Source: Halocafeteria seosinensis (lineage: Eukaryota > Sar > Bigyra > Bicosoecida). Taken from it: a stretch of DNA of 64,000 nt. Position numbers and translations under genes: made by a program. The DNA lies in assembly GCA_001687465.1 (NCBI GenBank), contig LVLI01000282.1, positions 1-64,000 of the forward strand, read 5' to 3'. Position 1 is the first letter of the stretch; every line of letters starts with the position of its first letter. The notes beneath the pieces are model-generated. The model worked only from the letters and a program-made list of their open reading frames with translations. It did no database searches and was not told the DNA's origin. Positions 46,025 to 56,456 of this stretch are shown piece by piece.

Positions 46025-48310
46025 TCACTCGTGGCGACGAGTGAAGTGGTACAACTCTTTCCGCGTTTTGTCATGTAAACTCTCGAGTTCATGCCATTCA
46101 ACGCGGGGAAGGATGTTTTGCAACCGCGGTATGCCTCCGGGTGTACTAGTACTACTGCTGCTATCTGTGCGTGTGCTGTCATGGAACTTCTTTAAGCTTT
46201 CCTGAGCTTCCTGGTAATAGGACTCAGCCTTCTCACGATTAACCATCTTAATCTCTAGACGAACCTTCATTAAACTTGCCATGGTGTAGAGACGTACTAA
46301 GCGTCGCTGGTGCTTATTATCAGAGAATGGTCCAATTTCTTCTTTCAAATGCAAAAGCACATCGAGGGACGAGTCTACAAGTTGCTCCATATACTCATCA
46401 CAGTTATACCGGTATCCTGCAGCTGTCGCGGAGAGAACTAAAAACTCGGCAGCATCAAACAAGTATTGAACAGGATGATCAGTAACGCAGGCATTCCTGT
46501 CTTCGCTGCTTGCCACAAGGTAGAGGCCAAGTAGAAAGCGAGCATACATCTCTCCCAGAGAATGCGCCGCGTAGTTGAGTCCTTCGTGGTACAAGATTCG
46601 GACACGTAAAATCGCATCCTCCATATATTCCTCATACATGCTTGACTTCGTCTCACAACTACCCAAACTAGTGCTCGCCCTGCTTATCGTTTCTTCGGCT
46701 ACAACTTTTAGTTCCCGGAATTCACTAAGGATAAATCGCGAAGCTGCTTTACGGAGAGTAGCAGGCGGCAAAGTCCGAGACAACGACGGGTAGCAAAGTA
46801 AGAAATGGAAAATACGCCATGTGCTAGTCCCCCATACGCTGGTGCAATCAACCATTGAAAAATTTGACTGCTTCAGAGAAACGAGCGTTTTTTGGCCACC
46901 AGAGCTACTGCTGCAAAACTCCAGCACTACTTTCATACTATCCAGATCTGTGACTGTGGGAGCACCGTCGGCAAAACCATCTTCTCTCTGGTGGTCGTAA
47001 TAGCTCTTCAGACCATTCCGTACCAGACGCAACAAGCTATATTCATCAAAATGATCCACGTCGTTCTGCTGCCACGAGGATATCGAAGTCATAACTTCTC
47101 GGGGACAGGAAGGCGGACGAGTCTCGAATGCAGTAGGAAGAACTGATACAGTTGTTGCGGCGCTGTTCAGGTTCGGCGTGTCAAGTGGAATGGCAGCTTC
47201 TCTCATATTCTTCGACAGAATTGCTTGATTAAACTGCAAGTCCGCTAATAGGAATTGACCGAACGCTGTAGCAACTTTGCCACGGAAAATCCATGCCTGG
47301 GCGTTTCGCGTATCCATGCATAAAATAATACGGAGCATATCGAATGATTGACCATAGAAGGCCAGGCTCCAGAGCACATGGGCACTGTATACACATATAC
47401 GAATTAATACACGGCATACAAAGCACGAAAGCTTTTCAGGCCAGCTTTCTTGAATTATTTGGTCCGAGGGCTCAGTGTGCTGTTTGTCACTGCTACTGCT
47501 CGCACTATTGCTGCCAAGTATACCTTCTTGAAGCCACGGATAGTGCTGTAACAGCTGCTCAATATCATGAATAACCGTATCACACCATCCCTTTTCTTCT
47601 TTCAACACTTTTTGTTGCGTTTGGTTCGTGTGGTCAAATCCTTGTTGCTTTTGGTATCTACGTTCCTTTGCGTTGAGTTCTTTTACATGTTGGATCAAGT
47701 TTTCCAACCGCGCATACAAGTGTTGGGCGCGTTCCACTCGTTTGGATAAATCTTTGGCCGTCGAATCCTCCTCCACTGAGGACTCTTTAAGGCCTTCCTC
47801 CAGAGTAAAGTCTTTGATATACTCTTGGACGTCTTGAGCATGCTCCAAATACAGCCTCCGTGGCAAGACAACAGGTCCTTCGTCGTCGCTATTTTCCAGC
47901 GTAGCTTGCTCGGAGGAATGCAAACGAACAATCTGGTCACGTATCTTCGCATCTCGTGCGCGTAAACGTGTATAATAAAGGTGGCTTTCCCAGGGCTCCA
48001 CAACCTCTTGGTACCATTCCGACTGCAAAATTTGATGGACCTGGCTTTCATCATCCAAGGTCGATGACAGCTCCTTCTGCTTCTGAGCTATACTAGGCAC
48101 ACGTGCCTTTCCCCCGTGACCATGATCATGATGATCATGGGAAGGGTTATGGTATAAGGAGGCTCCATAGCCGTGGTCCTCTTGCTCGTGCCGGACCCCT
48201 CCCAAGAGGAAGCTTTCATGGTCATTTTCATCCTCTTGAAGAGCCGTATCGGGATCAAATTGATCCCATCGTCTATAATAAGTGTCTAAAGAAGACGATG
48301 ATGAAGTCAT
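46025..48310 (-). CDS. TPR-like helical protein with an N-terminal YYRRWDQFD motif
   Basis: Single exon, 761 residues, ATG at 48310-48308. The start MTSSSSSLDTYYRRWDQFDP matches a motif (Y..WD.FD.D..L) found near TPR domains of co-chaperone-like proteins such as TTC12 and RPAP3. A His-rich patch (SHDHHDHGHGG) may bind metal. A coiled coil follows, then repeated helical pairs such as HVLWSLAFYGQSFDMLR and AWIFRGKVATAFGQFLLADL that look TPR-like, and a long helical C-terminus. The function is not recognised; assembly of multi-protein complexes is a reasonable guess. Its start lies 136 bases from the divergent aminopeptidase start. Confidence 0.6.
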   Translation of the reverse strand: MTSSSSSLDTYYRRWDQFDPDTALQEDENDHESFLLGGVRHEQEDHGYGASLYHNPSHDHHDHGHGGKARVPSIAQKQKELSSTLDDESQVHQILQSEWYQEVVEPWESHLYYTRLRARDAKIRDQIVRLHSSEQATLENSDDEGPVVLPRRLYLEHAQDVQEYIKDFTLEEGLKESSVEEDSTAKDLSKRVERAQHLYARLENLIQHVKELNAKERRYQKQQGFDHTNQTQQKVLKEEKGWCDTVIHDIEQLLQHYPWLQEGILGSNSASSSSDKQHTEPSDQIIQESWPEKLSCFVCRVLIRICVYSAHVLWSLAFYGQSFDMLRIILCMDTRNAQAWIFRGKVATAFGQFLLADLQFNQAILSKNMREAAIPLDTPNLNSAATTVSVLPTAFETRPPSCPREVMTSISSWQQNDVDHFDEYSLLRLVRNGLKSYYDHQREDGFADGAPTVTDLDSMKVVLEFCSSSSGGQKTLVSLKQSNFSMVDCTSVWGTSTWRIFHFLLCYPSLSRTLPPATLRKAASRFILSEFRELKVVAEETISRASTSLGSCETKSSMYEEYMEDAILRVRILYHEGLNYAAHSLGEMYARFLLGLYLVASSEDRNACVTDHPVQYLFDAAEFLVLSATAAGYRYNCDEYMEQLVDSSLDVLLHLKEEIGPFSDNKHQRRLVRLYTMASLMKVRLEIKMVNREKAESYYQEAQESLKKFHDSTRTDSSSSTSTPGGIPRLQNILPRVEWHELESLHDKTRKELYHFTRRHE

Positions 48311-48446
48311 TATTAGACGGGGTGTCGTGAATAAGCAACAAATCGGAGCAAAAGAAGTAGTCTACGTCACAAGATTTGGATTGTCGAGTCCCCTCTCTTT
48401 ACAGTGCATACACTCGTTTTTTAGTGCATACAGAGGTATCTGCAGG
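48311..48446. promoter_or_regulatory. Very short divergent promoter (136 bases)
   Basis: Only 136 bases separate the ATG of the TPR-like protein (minus) from that of the aminopeptidase (plus), so both promoters and 5' UTRs must lie here or reach into the neighbouring gene. Confidence 0.5.
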
Positions 48447-51400
48447 ATGTCAGAGGACTCTCCTACGTCTGGGGCGCGCCATAGGCTCAGAGAGCCCACG
48501 GAGTTTTTCTATGAAGGCGTCCAAGGACGGCCCCAAAACCCGAGACAGTGGTATGAATTGAGCCCTCGTATGACCTCTTTAATCATTTCTATCGCCATTG
48601 GCATCGGTATTTTGGCTGCCGCACTGAACGGCGCCAACAAGGGTAGTGATAGTGGAAGTAATGGAGGAGAAGGAGGAGGAGGGTCAGGTAAAGATGAACA
48701 CCGGGAACTCTGTGGCTGGAATGACCCTCGATTGCCTCTGGGGTGGTATGAAGCTATAGAGTATACGTGGCACACGGAGCCTGAATTTCAAGAGCCTTTT
48801 GGCATGACCGGAAAAGTGACCGCTCAGTTGAAAGTCAAGAATGCTACCAAATGTGTGGTCCTGAACTCTAGGGGACTCACCGATCTTCAGGGAACATACC
48901 AGAAATCCGATAGTTCCACAATGGAATCAGTCAAAAGTATAAAAGAAGTCTCAGAGAATGAGCAAATAATTGTCGAACTCAAAGAAGCGGTAGAGGCAGA
49001 GGAGCAGGTGACGATTTCCATCGATTATTCCGGCAAACTGAGTCACGATATGAATGGGCTGTATGTCTCCGAATACGTGGAAGAGGGCACAGGTACAACG
49101 ATGCATATGGTATCCACTCAATTCGAAGCAACGTACGCTCGTCGAGCATTCCCATGTCTCGATGAGCCTGAATTCAAAGCAAGCTTCACGGTTTCCATAG
49201 GAAATATCCCAACGGGGTTTACCGCTTTATCCAATATGCCGGTGAAAGAAGAGCAAGATGGAGGATCCACTGTGATCTTTGAGCAGAGTGTACCCATGAG
49301 TACCTACTTGGTTGCCGTTGCAGTCGGTAAACTTGATTCGGTAAAGACTACGGTCAATGTTGGTTCTTCTGGTGATCCGCAATATGTTAACTTGGCCGTG
49401 TGGGGAACGCATGGGAAAAATACGGAGGATAATTTACGATATTCTTTAGACGTGGCTGCGGACATCCTTCCGTTCTATTCCCAATTTTTTCGGATACCAT
49501 TCCCTCTTCCTAAGACGGATTTGATTGCAATACCTGGTAAGGACCCGATTGGTTGGTTTTCTAAATACTAAATGCGAGATCTTCATAAGCGGGCCTTTGT
49601 TCTATTCTGTCATCGCAGACTTTGCAGCAGGAGCCATGGAGAATTGGGGTCTTATCACATTTCGAGAAACAGCTCTCCTGGCCAATAATAGGACGTCTTC
49701 GTTGTCTTCGTTGCAAAGAGTAGCTGACGTTGTTAGCCATGAACTTGCGCATCAGTGGTTTGGTAATTTGGTGACAATGGAATGGTGGAATGAGCTTTGG
49801 TTGAATGAGGGATTTGCCACGTTCCTGGAGTACAGAGGAGTGGACCACTTTGACCCCAGTTTTCAAATACTGCGGACATTTCTGACAAGTGATGTTCAAC
49901 GAGCTATGGGAAGTGATGCGTTTGCTCATTCCCACTCTCTGACACGTGAGAATGTTGACACTCCAGGAGAGATTGAGGAAATGTTTGATGCTATCAGTTA
50001 TAGTAAAGGTGCTTCTGTTATCACCATGCTGGCTGACTATGCAGATAAGAAGAAAGCTGAGTCGTTTAACGATGGACTTCATGACTATCTAACAGCCCAC
50101 AAATATGGCAACGCTGTAAGCAACGATCTTTGGAAAGCCATCGGCAACAGTGCGGGTGATTCTGATTTGAGCGAGAAGATGGACGACTACACTCATCAGC
50201 CTGGATATCCGCTTGCCGTCGTAGCCTGGACACACGAAAATGGTTGGGAGACGGGGAAAGGGTCTCTGACGATTTGCCAAATGCGGCCATTCCGCAGCGC
50301 TTACTCTCGTAGTATTGCCAGTCAGAGTGACACTGATGCTTTGTGGTGGATACCTCTTAACTGGGTAACTCATATGCATACTGGCAGTCCAGAAACTCCG
50401 AGTAGTGCGTTTGAGGGGCAGTGCTTGAGCGAAACGATATCGATGGATGTGGACTCCGACGTTTGGATTAAGTTCAATGCAAAGCAAACCGGTTACTACC
50501 GTGTCTTCTATCCAGTAAATCTGTATGAGCAACTCTTGCAGTTTATCCTTGCTGAACGCGACAGCGGAATCGCACCTACTTCCCAACAGGTCCCTGCGAA
50601 TGATCGTGCTGGGATTCTGGATGATTTGTTGAGTGTTACATTTTCAGAGGAGGGGGCTCCGGTGAGTGCGGTACTCAAGAATCAATATTTCCCTCGCACT
50701 GGTGGCGGTGTTGCGGAAGCTAGCGGTGTGAACATTTCCTACGCCTTCCATTTCTTAAGGAACATGATCCGGAACGAAACCGAGTTCGCTCCTTGGTCCA
50801 CTGCGCTAGGCTATATTTACTCATTGGATCAAAAACTATTCGACAAGGGTGGCTCTACCTGCTACGACGCCTATAGAGGAGTGGTTCGTGATCTTTTGCG
50901 CCCCATGGTTACAGCTCTTGACTGGAACGATCAAGCCAGCGGAGCTAGCGATCCACTGCGGGTTCAACTACGAAACATGCTGTTTGAGGCAGCTTCATAC
51001 TTCGGCTACCAGTAAGTTGGCTAGTGTTTAATGTGTTTTGTTTTGGTAGGTGACGACACATTTTATATGATTTCCTTGTTAAATCAAATTTACAGATCGG
51101 TAATTGACGAAGCAACCGAGCTTTTCCAAGCGGGACGCCAGAACATTTCATCAAATTTGGTTAGCCTAGTCTACAGGACGGTGGTTCGGTGGGGTGGCTC
51201 CGAGGAGTTTAGTGAGGTGAAGGAAATATTCGAGAAGAGTACCGATCCGACACTTCGCAACTAGTAGGTTGATCGCTATGCTTGTTACCATCTTCATGAG
51301 GTAATGCCAAGCAAATGTCCTGTTTTGATTTTGTTTCGCAGCGCCCTAATGGCTCTGACTGAGTCCAAGGATTCAAGTACACTCGAAAGTTTGCTCAGCT

Positions 51401-51753
51401 ATGCATTGGACGATTCCAATGTACGGAGACAGGATTTTCCATCCGTTCTTGCTGGTGTATCCCGCAATCCGTACGGCAGGGAGCAAGCTTGGGACTTTTA
51501 CACGACTGGTAGCAATTTTGATGAGATTATGGACCGCTATGGGCATGGCGGTTTCGCTCTAGGCACAATCGTCTCTACGACTGCTTCTCGGTTTACAACC
51601 AACTCTCATTTTAACGAAGTGAAGACCTTCTACGAGAATAATAAGGTAGATGCCGCGACACTGGAAGTTGCTCAAGCTCTGGAATCAATCAAGGCGAATA
51701 TTCAATTTGAAGAGTCACAGAGGTCTCTCATCTGCGACGTTCTCACTAGCTAG
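48447..51753 (+). CDS. M1-family zinc aminopeptidase, type II membrane protein
   Basis: Model: join(48447..49536,49619..51011,51096..51263,51342..51753), 1020 residues. An N-terminal membrane anchor (about residues 43-60, LIISIAIGIGILAAAL) follows a 42-residue cytosolic end, and a Gly/Ser-rich stalk connects to the catalytic ectodomain. The exopeptidase signature GAMEN is at about 368-372. The zinc site HELAH is at about 404-408 with the third ligand Glu at about 427 (WLNEGFATFLEY). The catalytic Tyr lies in FDAISYSKGASVI. The C-terminal ERAP1-like helical domain completes the family architecture. M1 enzymes remove N-terminal residues from peptides. The length fits animal aminopeptidase N/ERAP-type proteins. 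Substrate preference cannot be told. Confidence 0.93.
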
Positions 51754-51873
51754 GCGCGCTTGCGACTACTTGTTGCACCATTACAGTATCTGTATTAAGT
51801 AGCCGAAAGAAAAAACTAACATGCATGATTAGTGGAATAAATACCAAGGCACCGCAATTGTGTTTTGTGTTAT

Positions 51874-53534
51874 CTATTGAATCGAACGATATTGGTTGCC
51901 CAGTAACTCTTCGGTAAGAGTTCCATCCATGTATTCAAGCATTCCTCCTAATCTCTCTAGAAGTTCCGAGGGATCGGAGGTTTGTTCGGCATTGTCACCA
52001 TGCACATCATTAGCGTTCTTATTACCATGGTCGTCGTCACTATGCGCATCCGACAATGCATAAGCCGTCGCTTCATCCAAATTGACCCTATCTACAGCGT
52101 CTTTGTTACCCTCCGCGTCACTCGCGGCTTCAGCAGCAGTAACAAGAGCAGAGAGTTGGGTATACAAACAGTCACGCTGGTATTTGGCCTTTTGATACAT
52201 GTCCTCTTCTTCCCTTCGGCTCATCTTTACATGGTGCAGAATGTCTCTCAATCTATTTTGCTCATTCATGATTTCTTTCACCGTTTGGAAAAGCTCTTTA
52301 TGGCTTTTCCAGGCGTTTTCTTGCTTCAGACGCTTTTTCAGACGAGCAGCCTCTGCCGCTACTGCTGACGCGGTGTTAGCTTGATATTCCGTTTGATTCA
52401 TGTCATCATTCAACTTTTTGATTCTTTCTTCCTTCTCCCTTATTTCTTTACTGTAAGCATTTTCGTTTTCCTGGGTGCGCCTGGCAACCTCATCTACTTT
52501 TGATTGTAACATGGCCTCCGATTCCTTGGCTTCTTCGTGGAGGCTACTTTCCTTGCGCCTCAGGTCGTCAAGTTCCACACTTAGACCTTGCACTTCCTGT
52601 ACGCAATACCAGTACAATATAATATAACGGAAAAAATATGGAATTCAGGGCAAAGCGTCACGTACCTCTCGAAGACTACCGATCTCTCTTTTATCTTCGG
52701 CCTCTTTTTCCCGTTTTGCCTCCACCCGTTTCCTTAACCTCGCTACGTCTGCTTGCTGAGCATCCCGGTCTTGTTGAGCTTTCTGTTTTCGATTTTGCGT
52801 CGCTTTCAGTGTCTCTGCTAGCTCGGCATTTCCTTCCTGCACTTTTGCTAATTCTCCCATAGCTTCCTTTACTGATTCCTGTAGGCTAGCTACTTCAGCT
52901 TCTTGGCTTCGTTCAAACTCATCCAAGAGCTCGTTTTCCACACGATACCTTTGGTTCCACTCTTCGTTCGAAAGATGCACTGCGGCTGAATTGTCCCCTC
53001 CTTCATTATTGTATGAGCTTGGTGCCTCGTCGTTATCTCCTTCATGATACTTTTGATCAGGCGATGGCTCTTCCGATTCATCGTTCCCAGACGCCTCCGG
53101 GTCCGCCAGACGATGGAGGTCTCTTCCGGGGGCAGTTGAGGACAAGTGTCCGGCAGACTCTGAGTGCCCATACGACCCATATGGAGGCCCATACGACGTA
53201 GAAGAGACTGTTGCAGCTGTGGAAGCCCCTTGCTGCTGCTTGTCACCTCCAATCAAGTGCCCATTTCGTTGCAAAAAATCACGCGCTCTTCGACGCGTTG
53301 GCGACTGTATGTATCACAACATGGTCCAGATCATCGAAAATGCGTGTATATCGTGTAAAAAGACTCTAAATAAGGGCAAAAAAACGCCCTTGGACGTACC
53401 GTTTCTGAGCCACTCGGCTGCTTTCCAGAGCTCCCCTGGCCGATAGGAGAGGACGACGACAAGAAAACTCGGTCAGAACGTTGTCGGTCCGTCGTTCTAA
53501 GGGGTGAGCGGTCTTTTGTGTGCCTTTGGGACAT
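51874..53534 (-). CDS. Coiled-coil protein, three exons, family unknown
   Basis: Model: complement(join(51874..52596,52666..53304,53400..53534)), 498 residues, start MSQRHTKDRSPLRTTDRQRS. The first 150 residues are basic then acidic, Ser/Gly/Tyr rich and disordered. From about residue 150 to 440 the protein is almost continuous heptad coiled coil (for example ELLDEFERSQEAEVASLQES and RDILHHVKMSRREEEDMYQK). The C-terminus has an acidic His/Asp/Asn stretch and ends SELLERLGGMLEY...QYRSIQ. No catalytic domain is present. A cytoskeletal or basal-body role would be typical for such proteins, but I have no specific match. Confidence 0.65.
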
Positions 53535-53894
53535 TATAAAAGCGATAATGGAGCTGTAAAGGGAAACCAAGTTCAAGGTGCGTCCTCAGTTTTCTATCTA
53601 CCAAGGAGCCCAGAGACGTTTACCGCGTATGAATACAGCACAAGCAAGCGTTCAGCACACCATGCAGTTGAGCAATCATTCCCTCGTATTGAGCCAGCAG
53701 AGGCACAGCAAAAAGAAGTGGTCGATGAAAAGGCGAAGAATTGTTTGTACGCTTTCAATCAATTCACCGGGAACCACTTGTTCATGTGGGTACAGGAATT
53801 CGGTGGAATAATTTGACGAGATACGGTGTTACTATTGCTGATCTAACAGGACAAAAGAACGAGCGAATGGGTGGCCCCTGAGACTCGTGCTACT
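53535..53894. other. Spacer with an ambiguous plus-strand frame
   Basis: 360 bases between the coiled-coil gene start and the stop of the methyltransferase gene. A plus-strand frame stays open up to 53816, ending ...QFTGNHLFMWVQEFGGII, but lacks a good ATG. It may be an exon of an unmodelled gene or chance. Confidence 0.3.
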
Positions 53895-56200
53895 TTAATC
53901 TGACTCAGATTCACTATCGTTGTCTACAGATTCCTCATCATCTATGTCGTCGTATCCCGCTGCGTGCATTCGCTGCGTCACCTTTTCCAACCATTCTCTA
54001 GCTCCCTGATATTTTGGATTTATACTAAGACTAGTTCTAAACATCTCTAAACTCTGAGAGAGATTTTCCAAAAAGTAGTGGCACATTCCCATGTTGTGGT
54101 ATGTTACATGGTGTTCACCACAAATGCTCAACGATCTGTCGAAAAATTCGAGAGCTGCAGTGTACATCTTTAGACCCATTAGCATTCGGGCCATTTCAAA
54201 GCAGACATCTTTTGAAGGTTGGAGAGGAAAGTATGCGGCATGAATCTGTAGAAACAACGACGATACCATGACAACCAACCGATTTCACCCTGTCTTCTGG
54301 CACAGCGACTTACTCGTTCCAAATCAATGTTCTTTATATCTTCAATCTGATCTTCGTTGGAGTATGGATGGCTTGATTTTTCAATCAATACCTGTATTAC
54401 ATCATATTCATTAGTGTTTGAGAGCGCCGCATCTACACCAGAGACTCTTGAAATATCAATGTCTTACGGTTTTGAATTTGCAGAACACGTCAGAATCATG
54501 ACACGACAAACGCAGGAGCGCAAGCACAAGCCGCAATGACGGGTTTGGTATCTGCTATGATTCCATAAGACGTATAATACTCCTGTGACGAGTACGAGTG
54601 CAGACAGAAACGACGCACCTCTTCGCGAACCTTCCTTTGTAATGCCGAAAAGTCTTCCGGAGAACACTCGACCACGCTATCCTTCCAGGCCATTCGAGTC
54701 TGATAGCGTTCAAGAAAAACACAAGAGGGTTACTAAAAACCTCGGAGGTAAATGCTAAAGACCATATGCGTTGGCACTTACCTGAACAAAATCGTCTTTC
54801 TTGCCCCCAAGATACAGCGCTGCGCACTTAAATCCTTCCATTTGACGAGTAGTTTCCATAAACCCGTTGGCGTGAATACGTTCTTGGGAATTTTGCTTTC
54901 TCTTCGCTAATTTGAGCGCTGTCCTCTCCATCCAAAGTCTCAATGCGTGGAAATTGACCATCATGGAAAAGCTTCCATGCATCGCAACATGGGGCTCTCG
55001 GTGACCTAACAATTCTTCTTCAAACAAGTATCCCTGTGAATACATCGATGTATGAACAGTTACTATGTACTACTATTCACACCGATCAGCACTAAGACCG
55101 AAACTCACCTTGTCCCCAACCAACACCAGGGCATTGTTGTTCGTCATTTCTTTGGCATTCTCAAGAAATTGAATTGCGCCATTGGGAATAAGAAATGAAG
55201 CATCCTTAAGCTTGGACTCATAATATTTTAAGATAGAGTTCTCTTCCTCTGAGTCGTAGGGAGGCTTTGAGTCATCCAACAGCCGGTACTCCCATTTGCA
55301 TCTGATGCGACTTAAGATATCGGGATTCGAGAGATCGGTTTCTTGTTGAGTTGACACGACGGATACAGCTCCTTCTTTAACTGTTCCATCTTCGATTCGG
55401 TATGCGTCCATTGGGATGGAGTCAAAAACATAATTGCAGATAAACACAGGAGGATTGGCTAACGTTTTCGCATCCAGGTCGATATCTCGGAGTTGAAGAT
55501 GAATCTGGAGGAGAGAGAAGAGAGAAAGGCTACTCTTAGTTTCATTCTTTTCTAATATAAAAAGCGGTTTTTCTATACACACCTTTTTATCTTTGGTGAC
55601 ATCAAACAATGCAAAATCCAAGAGCTCAATCGAGTCTTCTTGTTCATACAATGGCCTCAGAGAAACATGATCCTTCCAGTCGTTGATTGGTGCTTCACCC
55701 GTCTCTGTAAGTACGTAGACGAACGGAGGTTTCCCATTTTCCATCTTGGGTAGATGCTCCTCCCATCGTAATAGAGACTCGATAATTAGATACGCCAGTT
55801 TCCCATGTCCAGCTCCCGTTTCAATGATGTACAATGGTTCCGCGGCGTTGCCCGCCGTGTGGTGCACATAGATATCTCGTAGGAGACCCATGATAACCTT
55901 GGCATAGGAGCTTGCAATACAGGCATTGGAGGTGACGAAATTAGGCACAGTCCCATCTTTCCACGGCTGCGTCCCTTTAGTTTCGTAAAACATGCGCTGT
56001 AAACGCCATAAAATCGAGTCCGACAGGCGGCTCGTCGGGTTTTTCGCATCCAGAGGGTACAAAGGGTTCCCGTCGGCATCCTTAGCAAAGGGTTTCCCGT
56101 TCTGAGCATTCGTAGGGGCTGAATGAGAGCCATCTGAAGTCTGTTCATCCCCCGGAAGAGGCCCTAAAGGGTTGGCAGCACAGTCAAAGATATTGCCCAT
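53895..56200 (-). CDS. MidA-like SAM-dependent methyltransferase fused to a TPR domain
   Basis: Model: complement(join(53895..54245,54314..54462,54528..54699,54782..55033,55109..55504,55583..56200)), 645 residues, start MGNIFDCAANPLGPLPGDEQ. The SAM-binding motif I is IIETGAGHGKLAYLI near residue 115, and a post-motif NYVFDSIPMDAYRI resembles the (N/E)xFDALP signature of MidA/NDUFAF7 methyltransferases. The C-terminus contains TPR helices (MGLKMYTAALEFFDRSLSI, YHNMGMCHYFLENLSQSLEM) and an acidic end ESESD. Bacterial proteins pair such a methyltransferase with TPR repeats, so the fusion may be ancient. The 78-base intron at 55505-55582 is a multiple of three without stops, so it may be retained. 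The exon 4/5 junction uses a weak donor and is the least certain. Confidence 0.7.
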
Positions 56201-56456
56201 TTTCTTCGCTTCTCTTCAACAACCACCCCAACGAATTAATACGGGCTGTATCTGTGTATATTACACGTACATACACCCACAAGAGCGAGGAAAAACGACC
56301 ATGTACATGATGAATATGAAATCGAAAATCTCGAGTCGACGAAAAGATTGTCGTGTCCATGGGCCCCATTTAGCGTACCTACAAGATGCCCTTCTTTCCA
56401 TACAATTGATATGATACATGTTGGGGTGTGAGATGCATGTAGCGTAGAGAACAAAG
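56201..56456. promoter_or_regulatory. Divergent promoter between methyltransferase and CPSF160 genes
   Basis: 256 bases between opposed ATGs; no motif recognised beyond a position suited to both promoters. Confidence 0.4.

Noticed and set aside
53520-53816. Plus-strand frame ending GNHLFMWVQEFGGII
   Set aside because: No usable ATG, and the first part overlaps the coding start of the minus-strand coiled-coil gene; kept only as a note in the spacer entry.
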